DNA of 64,000 nucleotides from JAIWNK01 sp964453115 (GCA_964453115.1 CAYVRT010000001.1:1-64000), one strand, 5' to 3'. Counted from the stretch's first letter, positions 6,602-15,878 are shown. The notes: generated from the sequence alone by a model not told the origin. Translations and numbers: made by a program.

Positions 6602-9111
6602 TGAGAGATAATTTTTGGTCACGACGTGGAGAGAATGACGAGGAATATTTATCTGCCTTGCAGCAACGTACCGAGGAGCTGTATCAGGTGCCGGATCAAA
6701 GCCCGGATGAGGATGGGATTATTGAGGCGGCGGTGCTGATTTTGCGCGATACACTGGTGTTGCCGCGCATGGTGGCACCCATTTTTATCAATGATGAATT
6801 GAACTTGCTGGCACTTCAGGAAGCACAATATAATGATGAGACATTGATTGCCCTGGTGGTGCATGACCCTGAACTGGAAGTGCCGCAGGCGGGCGATTTC
6901 TTCTCGATGGGGGTTGAGGTTTCTTCCGGGCGAATTTTGAATATGCAAGATGGCAGTAATTCAACGCTGATTCAGGGGCGGCGGCGGGTGGAACTGGTGG
7001 AATTTACGCAGACGGAACCGTATTACCGCGCCCGGGCGCGGGTGGTGGTGGAGTCGACGCGGGTGGGGCGGCAGGTGGATGCACTGATGCGCACGGCGCG
7101 CGATTTCTTTGAGCGCTGTGTGCAGTTGGATCGCAGTTTGCCAGATGAGGCGCATCTCTTTTCGTTGAATATTCAAGAGCCAGGCTGGTTGGCAGATATG
7201 ATTGGGACGGCGATTTCTTTGCCGTTTAGCGAGCGGCTGACATTGTTGCAAATTCCCAGCCCAACTGAACGCCTGAAGCGTGTGAACTGGCTGTTGGCGC
7301 AGGAGCTGGATGTGCTACAGCTGGAGGATGAGATTCAAACTCGGGTGCAAAGTGAGGTGGATCGTTCGCAGCGAGAGTTTTATCTGCGCGAGCAGATGAA
7401 GGCGATCCAAACCGAGTTGGGGGATGGCGATATTTGGATGCAGGAATTGAATGAGCTGCGCAAAAAGATTGAGGAACTGGCTGCGCCGGATGAGGTGAAG
7501 GCGGTGGCGCGCAAGGAGGTGGAGCGCCTGGCACAGATGCAATCCATCTCGCCCGAAGTGGGCATGTTACGCACCTATCTGGATTGGTTGCTGGAAATGC
7601 CCTGGCAGCAGCAGACAGAGGATAACCTGGATGTTCGGCACGCGGCGCAGGTGCTGGATCAGTATCATTATGGACTGGGGCGCGCCAAAGACCGCATTCT
7701 GGAATATATTGCGGTGCGCAGCCTGAAGCCAAAGCGCAGCCGACAGCCGATTTTATGCTTTGCTGGGCCGCCTGGAACTGGGAAGACTTCGTTGGGGCGC
7801 TCGATTGCTGAGGCATTGGGGCGCAAATTTGTGCGCCTTTCGCTGGGCGGGGTGCGGGATGAGGCTGAAATTCGTGGACATCGCCGCACCTACATTGGCG
7901 CACTGCCGGGACGCATTTTACAAACGATGCGCCGGGCGGGGACGGTCAACCCACTTTTTATGCTGGATGAGATTGATAAGTTGGGAGCGGATTTTCGTGG
8001 TGACCCGGGCGCAGCGCTTTTGGAGGTGTTGGACCCGGAGCAGAACAATGCATTTTCAGATCACTATCTCGAGGTGGCGTATGACCTTTCTCGGGTGATG
8101 TTCATCACGACGGCAAATTCGTTGGGCAGCATTCCCTCTGCGTTGCTCGATCGGATGGAGGTGATTGAGTTCCCGGGATATATTGAGGAAGAAAAGCTGG
8201 AGATTGCGCGGCGCTTCTTGATTCCGCGTCAGATGGAAGAATCTGGGCTGGAAGAGGGGGAGGTGGAGTTTTTGGATGCGACGGTGCGGCGATTGGTGCG
8301 CGAGTATACCTATGAGGCTGGGGTGCGCAATCTGGAACGTGAGATTGGACGAATGTTCCGCAAAGTGGCACGTCAGAAGGCAGAGCATAAGAAGCACGTC
8401 ATCCGCCGATTGACGCCAGCTGTGGTGGAAAAGTTTCTTGGCCCGCCAGAGTTTTTCATGACCGAGGCAGAGCGGCAGGATGAGGTGGGGGTGGCAACTG
8501 CAATGGCCTGGACGGAAAGTGGCGGCGATATTATGCCGGTTGAGGTGCTGATTATGGAGGGCAAGGGCAATGTGCAAATTACCGGGCAAATTGGCGATGT
8601 GATGCAGGAATCGGCACAAGCTGCGCTTTCTTATATGAAATCACGCTCGCAGGTGCTGGGGATTGACTCGGCCGCCTTTGAGCAGCTGGATATTCACGTG
8701 CACATTCCGGAAGGTGCCATTCCAAAGGATGGCCCCAGCGCGGGGATTACAATTGCAACGGCTTTGATTTCGGCTTTTACTGAGCGCAAGGTGTATAAAG
8801 AAGTGGGCATGACAGGGGAGATTACGTTGCGCGGTCGGGTCTTGCCGGTTGGTGGGGTGCGCGAGAAGGTGCTTGCGGCGCATCGCGCTGGGCTGAAGAC
8901 GGTGTTGCTGCCGGAGCGGAACATGAAGGACCTGGTAGATGTTCCCAAGCGGGTGCGGACGGATTTGCGGATTGTGCCGGTGACGAACATGGATCAAGTA
9001 TTGGACCTGGCATTACACCCTATGCCGGAACAAACACCCAAAGTAGCCCGACTGTTGGCCGAGCGGCGGCGCAAAGAGCAGGCGCAAGAAGAAGAAAGCG
9101 AAGAGGATTAA
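6598..9111 (+). CDS. lon: ATP-dependent Lon protease
   Basis: An 837-residue soluble AAA+ serine protease that degrades misfolded and regulatory proteins. The order is the LON N-terminal domain (about 45-240), a coiled-coil helical region, the AAA+ module with Walker A GPPGTGKT near 389-396 and Walker B FMLDEIDK, and the protease domain with catalytic Ser in PKDGPSAG near 715 and Lys in VREKVLAAHRAG near 757. The length fits LonA. The start codon overlaps the folC stop; a second ATG follows directly. The C-terminus is rich in Glu and Lys. Its stop overlaps the convergent gene by four bases (TTAA). Confidence 0.96.
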   Translation: MMRDNFWSRRGENDEEYLSALQQRTEELYQVPDQSPDEDGIIEAAVLILRDTLVLPRMVAPIFINDELNLLALQEAQYNDETLIALVVHDPELEVPQAGDFFSMGVEVSSGRILNMQDGSNSTLIQGRRRVELVEFTQTEPYYRARARVVVESTRVGRQVDALMRTARDFFERCVQLDRSLPDEAHLFSLNIQEPGWLADMIGTAISLPFSERLTLLQIPSPTERLKRVNWLLAQELDVLQLEDEIQTRVQSEVDRSQREFYLREQMKAIQTELGDGDIWMQELNELRKKIEELAAPDEVKAVARKEVERLAQMQSISPEVGMLRTYLDWLLEMPWQQQTEDNLDVRHAAQVLDQYHYGLGRAKDRILEYIAVRSLKPKRSRQPILCFAGPPGTGKTSLGRSIAEALGRKFVRLSLGGVRDEAEIRGHRRTYIGALPGRILQTMRRAGTVNPLFMLDEIDKLGADFRGDPGAALLEVLDPEQNNAFSDHYLEVAYDLSRVMFITTANSLGSIPSALLDRMEVIEFPGYIEEEKLEIARRFLIPRQMEESGLEEGEVEFLDATVRRLVREYTYEAGVRNLEREIGRMFRKVARQKAEHKKHVIRRLTPAVVEKFLGPPEFFMTEAERQDEVGVATAMAWTESGGDIMPVEVLIMEGKGNVQITGQIGDVMQESAQAALSYMKSRSQVLGIDSAAFEQLDIHVHIPEGAIPKDGPSAGITIATALISAFTERKVYKEVGMTGEITLRGRVLPVGGVREKVLAAHRAGLKTVLLPERNMKDLVDVPKRVRTDLRIVPVTNMDQVLDLALHPMPEQTPKVARLLAERRRKEQAQEEESEED

Positions 9112-9563
9112 TCCGAGCGTGGGCTGCTTTGCACAGCGCGGATGCCGTTGCGCACCTGGGTTAGCAGGCGGTCCATTTCCATTTCCATGTTGGTGAGTGT
9201 TTGCAAGATATACTCATCAGCTTCGCGACGGGTTTGTTCGGCTGTGGCTTCGGCTTCCAGGCGGATGTGCTGTGCTTCTTGCTGGGCCTGGGTGACGATT
9301 GCATCGTTTTGCACCATTTGTTCGCCTTTTTCGCGCGCCAGTTGGATGGTGCGATTGGCTTCTTCCTGGGCCTGGGCAAGGATGCGGTCCTTTTGAGCCA
9401 AAATTTGCTGCGCTTTTTTGATTTCGTCGGGAATGGAGACGCGCATCTGGTCAATCAGGTCGAGCATGCGGTCTTCATCTACCAGGACACTGTGCGTGAA
9501 CCAGACGGGACGGCTCTCGTTGAGCAGTTCTTCCAGGCGATCTACAAGATGTAAAATGTCCAT
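9108..9563 (-). CDS. Coiled-coil protein, SepIVA/DivIVA-like
   Basis: A 151-residue, highly charged, almost wholly helical protein. Residues 1-45 look like a short folded head (MDILHLVDRLEELLNESRPV), followed by a long coiled coil rich in Ala, Gln and Glu (KDRILAQAQEEANRTIQLAR and on). This layout, often mis-annotated as ATP-synthase subunit B/H, matches SepIVA/DivIVA-type septum proteins, which in several Gram-positive and Chloroflexota genomes lie beside coaD, as here. It has an AGGAGA ribosome site. A role in cell-pole or division-site organisation is inferred from this family and context. No membrane segment is visible. Confidence 0.6.
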   Translation of the reverse strand: MDILHLVDRLEELLNESRPVWFTHSVLVDEDRMLDLIDQMRVSIPDEIKKAQQILAQKDRILAQAQEEANRTIQLAREKGEQMVQNDAIVTQAQQEAQHIRLEAEATAEQTRREADEYILQTLTNMEMEMDRLLTQVRNGIRAVQSSPRSD

Positions 9564-9603
9564 ACTTATTCTCCTAGAAGCAAGGGTTGCAAGAATTGTG
9601 CCA

Positions 9604-10128
9604 TCAGTCGCGCAGGGAGGTCATGTGGGTATGCTGCTGCGATTCGCTTAGCTCGGAAAAGCGGCTGTTTAGCGCTTCGGCGACATGGGGCGGCACCATG
9701 CTGGAAATATCACCTCCCAGGGAGGCAATTTCGCGCACGGTGGTGGAGGAGAGAAAGGTGTGTTCCTCGCTGGTGATGAGGGCAACAACCTCAATTTGGG
9801 GTTGGAGACGGTGATTGGCAAGTGCGATGCGGAATTCCTGCTCGAAATCGGAAAAAACGCGCAGCCCGCGTACAATCACCTGGGCCTGAATGGCGCAGGC
9901 AAAGGAAACGGTCAGGCCGCTGTAGCCAACGACCTGGATATTGCCATCGGTGACAAACGCCTGACGCACAAGGTGGATGCGTTCTTCAGGGGCAAAGAGC
10001 AAATTCTTAAGTGGGCGGTCGTAGACTGCAACAACAACCTCATCAAACAAGCGTGCTGCACGACGGGCAATATCTATGTGTCCGTAATGAATCGGGTCAA
10101 ATGTTCCGGGAAAGAGTGCGCGTACCAT
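9604..10128 (-). CDS. coaD: Phosphopantetheine adenylyltransferase
   Basis: A 174-residue enzyme that transfers AMP from ATP to 4'-phosphopantetheine, the penultimate step of coenzyme A synthesis. The nucleotidyltransferase motif TFDPIHYGH is at residues 9-17, the substrate-binding RGLRVFSDFEQEF follows, and the ATP-binding FLSSTTVREIA is near the end. The C-terminal tail (about 15 residues, rich in Ser and His) is longer than in most CoaD proteins. There is no ribosome site before the ATG; instead TAGAAT ends six bases upstream, overlapping the recG stop, so a leaderless transcript is possible in addition to operon expression. Confidence 0.95.
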   Translation of the reverse strand: MVRALFPGTFDPIHYGHIDIARRAARLFDEVVVAVYDRPLKNLLFAPEERIHLVRQAFVTDGNIQVVGYSGLTVSFACAIQAQVIVRGLRVFSDFEQEFRIALANHRLQPQIEVVALITSEEHTFLSSTTVREIASLGGDISSMVPPHVAEALNSRFSELSESQQHTHMTSLRD

Positions 10129-10134
10129 AGTATT

Positions 10135-10140
10135 ATTCTA
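10135..10140 (-). promoter_or_regulatory. Possible -10 box of a leaderless coaD transcript
   Basis: On the minus strand TAGAAT is followed by six bases (AATACT) and the coaD ATG. With a start point about seven bases after the -10 hexamer, transcription would begin at the ATG itself. The TAG of this hexamer is also the recG stop. No clear -35 is seen. Confidence 0.35.
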
Positions 10141-12588
10141 ACTGATATCTCCTCTTCCGTCACGCCAAAACAGGCGCAGTTTTTCGAACAGGGGCAGATT
10201 TTCGGGGTTGCTGAAGGTTGGGTCTTGTTCAAAGAGGGCGCAGGCCAGGCGGCGAGCGGTTTCAATCAATGGCAGGTCGCTCAGGTTTGCCATTTTCAAC
10301 TCCGCCATGCCCGATTGGCGCGTGCCGAGAAAATCGCCTGGGCCGCGCTGCTCGAGGTCGAATTGGGCAAGGACAAAGCCATCATTGCTGTGTTCCATTG
10401 CTTCAAGGCGCTCGTTCTCAACATTATCATCCCGGTCTGGGATGAGCAGACAGTAAGAGAGCAGGTCGCTGCGTCCAACGCGCCCGCGCAATTGATGAAG
10501 CTGTGCCAGACCGAAGCGGTTGGCACCTTCAATCAAGAGGATGGTGGCGTTGGGAACATCTACGCCGACCTCGACGACAGTGGTGGAGACGAGGATTTGA
10601 TATTCACCTGCGTGGAAGCGTTGCATGGTGGTTTCTTTTTCTTCTTGTTTCATGCGACCATGCAGCAGGCCAATTTTTCGGGTGGGGAAGACCTCTTCTT
10701 GCAGGCGGCGGTGTTCTTCAACGGCTGCGCGCAGGTCTTCGTTGTTGCCTTGTTCGATGAGGGGATAGATGATGAAGGCCTGGTGGCCTTTTTCAATCTG
10801 GCCGCGAATGGCCTGATAGGCGCTTTCACGTTCGGCTGGGCGCAGGACGTGTGTTTCAACGGGTTGACGACCTGGCGGCATCTCATCCAGGACGGAGAGA
10901 TCCAGGTCACCATACAGGGTGAGGGCCAGGGAGCGGGGAATGGGGGTGGCGGTCATGACCAGCAGGTGAGGGTTTTGCCCTTTTTGGCGCAGAATGGCGC
11001 GTTGTCCAACCCCAAAACGGTGTTGTTCATCAATGATGGCAAGCTGCAAATCCTGAAATTCAATTGGGCCTTCCAGGAGGGCGTGTGTGCCAATGAGCAG
11101 GCGGATGCTGCCATCCAACAGCCCAGCACGCAGGGTTTCTCGCTCGCTTTCGGGGGTGCTGCCAAGTAGCAGGCGAATTTGTTCGGGCTGGAAGGGGGCG
11201 TTCGGGTCTTCCGGGTTGCAGAGCAGGCGCAGCAGGCCCTGGTAATGTTGTTCGGCAAGGATGCTGGTGGGGGCAATGAAAGCTGCCTGGGCGCCCGCTT
11301 GGGCAATCAGGGCGGCAGCAAGGGCGGCGATGACGGTTTTTCCGGAGCCAACATCGCCTTGCAGCAGGCGATTCATTGGTTGGCCGGAGGTCAGGTCGTG
11401 GCGAATTTCTTGCAGGGCGCGCTGCTGTGCCTGGGTGAGCTGGTAGGGCAGGCGGGCAAGTTGGGCTTCTAGCCAGGAATCCTCAACCGGGTAACGGCGG
11501 GCGGTGTTGGCCTGCCAGTTGCGCTTTTGGCGCAGGACGCCCAGCTGGAGGAGGAAGATTTCATCAAATGCCAGTCGGTGACGGGCTGCTTTGAGTTGTT
11601 CGAACGAATCGGGAAAGTGGGCTTGAAGCAAGGCGGGGCCAAGCGGCATGAGGTTGGCCTGGCGGCGGATGGATTCGGGCAATGGGTCTGGAAGGCGAGT
11701 TGCCCAATGGCTGATGGTTTGGAACATGACGCGCCTTAGCCAGCGTTGGGTGATGCCGGCCGTGAGTGGGTAGACAGGAACAATGCGATTGGTGTGCAGG
11801 TGTTCGGTTTCGAGAGCTTCCCATTCCGGGTTGTTCATCACCAGGCGGCCCAAATAAATATCCACCTTTCCAGAGACAACAATTTGCGTTCCTGGGGTGA
11901 GGCGGCTGGCAACCCAGGGCTGGTTGAACCAGGTGATGCGCAGGGAACCTGTGCCATCGGTGACAACGCTTTCGACGATTTGCATCTGTCCACCGCGTGC
12001 CTGACGCGTGAAGGTGTTGACGACAGCGGCAACCAGGGTCAGTTCTTCGCCGTAGTTGATGCGGTTGATGGTTTTGAGCTGACTATAATCATCGTAGCGA
12101 CGCGGGAAATAGTAGAGCAGGTCTTGTAGGGTGGAGAGGCCAAGGGTGTGCAGGGTTTGGGCATAGCGTTGACCAACGCCGGGTAAAACGGTGAGCGGGG
12201 CTTGCAGGCCCAGTCCGGGTGCAGTTTGTGCTGTTTGGGCAGTTCGATGGGCGGGAAGGGGCTCTGGCGGGGCGGCTGGCATGGGGGTGGGTGGGTGTTG
12301 GCGCTGCGTTGCCGGGCTTGGGTCGGCTTGCGTGGTGGGTGGGAGCTGCCCAATTTGTTCCAGGAGTTGAGCGAGGGTGCTTTGCCGCTGGCTGGCATCC
12401 AGCTCGGGGTAGACTTGCAATTGTTCGGTGACTTGTTGGATGAATTCATCTGGCAGGCCAGCGCTTTGGGCTTCTTTTTGCCAGGCGGGCAGGATTTTAT
12501 CCAGACCGCCAACGACAGCGCGGTTGTCAAACCCGCGGTCTTTTTCCAGTTGGAAGAATTTTTGTAGTTTTTCGGTCGGTGAACGCAT
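10138..12588 (-). CDS. recG: ATP-dependent DNA helicase RecG
   Basis: An 816-residue helicase that remodels stalled replication forks and Holliday junctions. It has an N-terminal helical extension, the OB-fold wedge domain (around VLPGVGQRYAQTLHTLGL and the ITWFNQPWV strand), helicase motif I GDVGSGKT, the box IDEQHRFGV (DEQH, usual for RecG), TATPIPRSL, and the C-terminal VVEVGVDVPNA and QLRGRVGRS motifs. The 120-residue Pro/Gln-rich stretch before the wedge domain is a lineage extension. I chose the ATG at 12588 over the longer frame because the extra 26 residues lack family character and TACAAT lies six bases upstream. Confidence 0.95.
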   Translation of the reverse strand: MRSPTEKLQKFFQLEKDRGFDNRAVVGGLDKILPAWQKEAQSAGLPDEFIQQVTEQLQVYPELDASQRQSTLAQLLEQIGQLPPTTQADPSPATQRQHPPTPMPAAPPEPLPAHRTAQTAQTAPGLGLQAPLTVLPGVGQRYAQTLHTLGLSTLQDLLYYFPRRYDDYSQLKTINRINYGEELTLVAAVVNTFTRQARGGQMQIVESVVTDGTGSLRITWFNQPWVASRLTPGTQIVVSGKVDIYLGRLVMNNPEWEALETEHLHTNRIVPVYPLTAGITQRWLRRVMFQTISHWATRLPDPLPESIRRQANLMPLGPALLQAHFPDSFEQLKAARHRLAFDEIFLLQLGVLRQKRNWQANTARRYPVEDSWLEAQLARLPYQLTQAQQRALQEIRHDLTSGQPMNRLLQGDVGSGKTVIAALAAALIAQAGAQAAFIAPTSILAEQHYQGLLRLLCNPEDPNAPFQPEQIRLLLGSTPESERETLRAGLLDGSIRLLIGTHALLEGPIEFQDLQLAIIDEQHRFGVGQRAILRQKGQNPHLLVMTATPIPRSLALTLYGDLDLSVLDEMPPGRQPVETHVLRPAERESAYQAIRGQIEKGHQAFIIYPLIEQGNNEDLRAAVEEHRRLQEEVFPTRKIGLLHGRMKQEEKETTMQRFHAGEYQILVSTTVVEVGVDVPNATILLIEGANRFGLAQLHQLRGRVGRSDLLSYCLLIPDRDDNVENERLEAMEHSNDGFVLAQFDLEQRGPGDFLGTRQSGMAELKMANLSDLPLIETARRLACALFEQDPTFSNPENLPLFEKLRLFWRDGRGDIS

Positions 12589-12594
12589 AGGATG

Positions 12595-12600
12595 ATTGTA
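12595..12600 (-). promoter_or_regulatory. Possible -10 box of a leaderless recG transcript
   Basis: On the minus strand TACAAT is followed by CATCCT and the recG ATG, with no ribosome site between. The spacing of exactly six bases matches that seen before coaD, the GT4 gene and the SPFH-like gene in this window. The -35 region is weak. Confidence 0.4.
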
Positions 12601-12613
12601 TCGCAGTTTGGGT

Positions 12614-13471
12614 TTAATGAAGCGGGATGTCTTCGGCAGCGACCATGCCCATGCAGCGCGGGCCAATCAGCGCTGCCAGAAAAGGATTGATGGTATGTTC
12701 GCTGTAGTGGGTTTGAGGATAGTTTTCCTGTGCAAATTGGCGCAGGAGACGGCTTTCCTGGAGCAGGTTGGGCGCTCCTTGCAGAAAGGCGATTTGGCGC
12801 AAGGCATCAAATTCTCCTAGAAATTCCTGAAAGAAATCCATTACGCCGCGATAGTTGCGCACCTTTTCAATGGGCGTCAGGCTGCCTTCTTCGATGGTGA
12901 AGAGTGGGTACAGGTTGAGCATTTCACCTATCGCAGCCTGGGCATGGTCGAGGATTCCGGCCCGGTGCAGATAGGTGAGTCCAGGCGGGCAGAGCAAGGT
13001 GTAGGTGTGTGGGATGAGACGGCGCACCTGTCGTTCGGCTTCGGAGAGTGAGGCGCCTTGCTCAAGCAGGCCGGCAGCAAGCTGGACGAGGATGCCTAAT
13101 CCGACCGAGATATTCTGGCTGTTGATCAGGACGATATTGCTGTGGGTTTGCAAAGGGGCAATGGCTTGCTCAGCCTCGTGGTAGAGTGTGCTGAGTTGAT
13201 CGGAGAGAAAAATTACCAGCACCTGATCGTAGTTTTGGATCAGGTTGGTAAAGACCTCGTGGAGCTTTCCGGCTGAGGGCGCAACCAGCCGGGGGTGGAA
13301 GGTGGAGATGAGGCTGGGTGGCATGCGCGCTGTTTTTACGTCTTTGCCTTCTGGGTAGATCTGGTCGTCAATCTGAATGTCGAGTGGCGTGACGCGTACC
13401 AGTTCTTTTCCAGGAAAGATGGCCTGCGGGAACTGTGCTGAACTGTCGGTGAGGATGCAGGAAGAAAGCAT
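12614..13471 (-). CDS. DegV-family fatty-acid-binding protein (FakB-like)
   Basis: A 285-residue DegV protein. Family features are the N-terminal LTDSSAQFPQ, the PSAGKLHEVF motif that holds the fatty-acid carboxyl contact, VLINSQNISVGLGILV in place of the usual D-S-x-x-x-x-G-x-G, and the YLHRAGIL helix. FakB proteins bind a free fatty acid and present it to the kinase FakA for phosphorylation to acyl phosphate, feeding phospholipid synthesis. The FakA homologue lies just five bases upstream, which strongly supports that pairing. No good ribosome site is seen, so coupling to the upstream gene is likely. Confidence 0.85.
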   Translation of the reverse strand: MLSSCILTDSSAQFPQAIFPGKELVRVTPLDIQIDDQIYPEGKDVKTARMPPSLISTFHPRLVAPSAGKLHEVFTNLIQNYDQVLVIFLSDQLSTLYHEAEQAIAPLQTHSNIVLINSQNISVGLGILVQLAAGLLEQGASLSEAERQVRRLIPHTYTLLCPPGLTYLHRAGILDHAQAAIGEMLNLYPLFTIEEGSLTPIEKVRNYRGVMDFFQEFLGEFDALRQIAFLQGAPNLLQESRLLRQFAQENYPQTHYSEHTINPFLAALIGPRCMGMVAAEDIPLH

Positions 13472-13476
13472 GGTCG

Positions 13477-15132
13477 CTATTCGATGGAGATGATGAATTG
13501 ATAGTGTGGCTGACCGCCTTCATGTAGCTCAATTTCGTGGTCGGGATAGGCGGAGCGTACTTGTTCTACGATGTGGTTGATCTCTTCTTTGGTGATGTTT
13601 TGTCCGGAGAAGAAGGTGATTCGTTCGCGCGAGGCCGTGTCGGCTTTTTCCAGCAATTGTAAGCAGGCATCTTCAATCGAATCTGTTGATTCAATCAATT
13701 GTCCATTGAGCAGGGCAATCACTTCGCCGTTGTTGACCTTGACGCCATTGATTTCAATTGAGCGGGTGGCAATGGTGATTTCGCCGGTTTCAACATCACC
13801 AAGGGCCTGATTCATTTCCTGCACAACGGCATCAAAATTTCCGCCTGGTTCCATGCGCAGCATGGCTGAAAGGCCCTGCGGCACGCTGCGGCTGGGAACA
13901 ACAGCCACTTTTTTAACTGTCATGCCGGCGGCAGATTGGGCTGCCATGACAATGTTCTTGTTATTTGGTAGGATGATAATTTGATCGGTTGGCAGATTCT
14001 CAAATGAGGCTAAAATTTGCTCGGTGCTGGGGTTCATCGTTTGTCCGCCTTCCACAATTGCGGCGACTCCCAGGCTGGCAAAGATGCGGGCAATGCCCTG
14101 CCCGGGTGCAACGGCAACGACGGCAACCTGGCCAGGCTCAATCGGTCGCAGGGTGAGCTGTGCTTTGTTTTCTGCCCCTTCCATTTGGGCGAGCAGGTTT
14201 TCGATAGCAACTTTGGTGACGGTGCCAAGCTGCATGGTGTAATCAATTGGCAGGTAGCGGTTTTCGGTTGGGACGTGGATGTGCATGCGGTACATGCCAT
14301 CTCCTTCGCCAACCTGGATGGAGGTGCCCATTTCAGAAAGCTCGGCGTAGAATTTTTCCAGGTCGAGCATTTGATGCGGACGAAAATCTACCACGATTTC
14401 AAAATCTTGACCGGGTTCAACAGCCTCCATGGTTTCTTCAAGCTGCATGGCAGCCAGGGGTTGAACGGTGACGGTGCCTTCAAGTGGCTGGCCTTTGAGC
14501 TGTCGCAACATGCCTTCAAGGATGATGAACAGGCCTTTGCCGCCTGAATCGACAACGCCTGCCTGTTTGAGGATGGGGAGCAGTTCGGGGGTGTGTTTGA
14601 CGGCGGAGTCGGCGGCGGTGACGATGCGCTCGAACAGGTCGAGGAGCGAGGTGCTGCGCGGCAGTTCCTGTTCGGCGGCAGCTGCCATTTCTTTGGCAAC
14701 GGTTAGAATTGTGCCTTCGACCGGGCGCACAACGCCTTTGTAGGCCGTATTGCGACTTTCGGCCAGGGCGCGCACCAGCATGGCAGCATCCATGGTCTCC
14801 ATGCTATCCAGTGAGCGGGCAAAGCCGCGCCAAAGCTGCGAAAGGATGACGCCTGAGTTGCCGCGTGCGCCCATCAGCGCACCCTGAGCGACGGCATGGG
14901 CCATTTTGCCAACATTGCGCTCGCCGGATTGGGCGATTTCACTATAAGCAGCCTGCATGGTGAGCAGCATATTGGTGCCGGTATCACCATCTGGGACGGG
15001 GAAAACATTCAAAGCATTGACCATTTGCTGATTAACCTTCAGCCAGGCCATGCCAGCTTCAACAAGCGCCTTCAGGTCTTGACCATCAATACGCGTAAGA
15101 GTGGCATTCTGAGTTTCGGATGAATTGCTCAT
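13477..15132 (-). CDS. fakA: Fatty acid kinase catalytic subunit FakA (DAK2/YloV family)
   Basis: A 551-residue kinase. The N-terminal DhaL/DAK2 domain has the metal- and ATP-binding NVFPVPDGDTGTNM (about 42-55) and the glycine-rich GARGNSGVILSQ; the middle and C-terminal domains match DUF1949/YloV-type FakA (HIHVPTENR, IILPNNKNIVMAAQSAA). It phosphorylates FakB-bound fatty acids in the cytosol. The ribosome site AGGAG is six bases before the ATG. It lies between asp23 and the FakB-like gene, the same order as in many Firmicutes (asp23/yloU - yloV), so the genes form one functional unit. Confidence 0.9.
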   Translation of the reverse strand: MSNSSETQNATLTRIDGQDLKALVEAGMAWLKVNQQMVNALNVFPVPDGDTGTNMLLTMQAAYSEIAQSGERNVGKMAHAVAQGALMGARGNSGVILSQLWRGFARSLDSMETMDAAMLVRALAESRNTAYKGVVRPVEGTILTVAKEMAAAAEQELPRSTSLLDLFERIVTAADSAVKHTPELLPILKQAGVVDSGGKGLFIILEGMLRQLKGQPLEGTVTVQPLAAMQLEETMEAVEPGQDFEIVVDFRPHQMLDLEKFYAELSEMGTSIQVGEGDGMYRMHIHVPTENRYLPIDYTMQLGTVTKVAIENLLAQMEGAENKAQLTLRPIEPGQVAVVAVAPGQGIARIFASLGVAAIVEGGQTMNPSTEQILASFENLPTDQIIILPNNKNIVMAAQSAAGMTVKKVAVVPSRSVPQGLSAMLRMEPGGNFDAVVQEMNQALGDVETGEITIATRSIEINGVKVNNGEVIALLNGQLIESTDSIEDACLQLLEKADTASRERITFFSGQNITKEEINHIVEQVRSAYPDHEIELHEGGQPHYQFIISIE

Positions 15133-15164
15133 GGGACTCCTGACGATAATAAAGATAAGGGCTT

Positions 15165-15521
15165 CTAGTCGGTGTCGCTAATCCGTAGACCGCGCACATG
15201 GACATTGACATATTTAACGGGCAGGCTGGTGGCCTTTTCAATTTGATAGCGTACGGTATCAACAACGCTGCTGGCAACGGTTGTGATGCGCATTCCATAT
15301 TCGATGATCAGATAAAGATCAATGCCGATGCTGCGGCCATCAAAGTGTAGCTCAACGCCCTTGGTTGGGTCTTTCACCAGGGTTTGGGCCACTTCATCGG
15401 CGAGGTTTTTGGCGGCCAGGCCAACAACCCCGTAGCAGCCAATGGCTGATTGTGCAGCGATGGTGGCAATGGCTCTTTGTGAGACGTAGATATTACCCAG
15501 CGGATTAGACATTTCTTTCAT
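15165..15521 (-). CDS. Asp23/Gls24-family envelope stress protein (YloU-like)
   Basis: A 118-residue Asp23/DUF322 protein. It has the family's GNIYVSQRAIATIAAQSAIGCYGVVGL start, the central strand IGIDLYLIIEYGMRI and the end VNVHVRGLRI. Family members are abundant, small, membrane-associated proteins linked to envelope stress. The AAGGTG ribosome site is six bases before the ATG; a second Met at residue 4 is possible. It is the first gene of the minus-strand operon and is divergent from rpmB, an arrangement conserved in many Gram-positive and Chloroflexota genomes. Confidence 0.9.
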   Translation of the reverse strand: MKEMSNPLGNIYVSQRAIATIAAQSAIGCYGVVGLAAKNLADEVAQTLVKDPTKGVELHFDGRSIGIDLYLIIEYGMRITTVASSVVDTVRYQIEKATSLPVKYVNVHVRGLRISDTD

Positions 15522-15550
15522 GGTTTCACCTTATTTATTAACCGTCTTTC

Positions 15551-15579
15551 TTGTAAAAAGTTGCACTCTGTAGTAAAAT
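15551..15579 (+). promoter_or_regulatory. Promoter of rpmB
   Basis: TTGTAA (15551-15556) and TAAAAT (15574-15579), spaced by 17 bases, lie in the 120-base divergent region between asp23 and rpmB. The mRNA leader would be about 55 bases. The asp23 promoter should also lie here but shows no clear boxes. Confidence 0.5.
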
Positions 15580-15641
15580 TTGACCTTGCTGTTACGCAAG
15601 GGTGCAGCATTAAGCATTTGAAGTTGGAAAGGAACTAAGAG

Positions 15642-15824
15642 ATGGCGAAGTGTGAAATGTGTGGCAAGACGACAACCTTTGGACATAACCGCAGCTTTTC
15701 GCAGCGGGCGACCAACCGGACTTTTCGCCCCAATTTGCAGCGGGTGTTGGTGATGGAAAGTGGCCGCAAGGTTCATAAGGTTTTGTGCGCCAAATGCATT
15801 CGGACGATGGCGAAGACGGCATAA
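15642..15824 (+). CDS. rpmB: 50S ribosomal protein L28, zinc-binding type
   Basis: A 60-residue ribosomal protein. It begins MAKCEMCGKTT and ends with VLCAKCIRTM, so it has two CxxC pairs and is the zinc-binding (C+) form of L28. GHNRSFSQRATNRTFRPN is the conserved rRNA-binding core. The ribosome site GGAAAGGA precedes the ATG by eight bases. It is transcribed alone and ends at its own terminator. Confidence 0.97.
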   Translation: MAKCEMCGKTTTFGHNRSFSQRATNRTFRPNLQRVLVMESGRKVHKVLCAKCIRTMAKTA

Positions 15825-15849
15825 ACGCACAGCGAATGATGATACAAGA

Positions 15850-15878
15850 ATCGCGGCGCCAGCCGTGATTTTTGTTTT
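15850..15878 (+). terminator. Terminator of rpmB
   Basis: ATCGCGGC and GCCGTGAT form an 8-bp stem (one G-U pair) with loop GCCA, followed by TTTTTGTTTT. The end of the T-run overlaps the stop codon of the convergent rpe gene. Confidence 0.8.

Noticed and set aside
9685..11169. A 494-codon open frame on the plus strand
   Set aside because: It lies antisense to coaD and recG, both with clear motifs, and its translation shows no domain; it is a by-product of codon bias.
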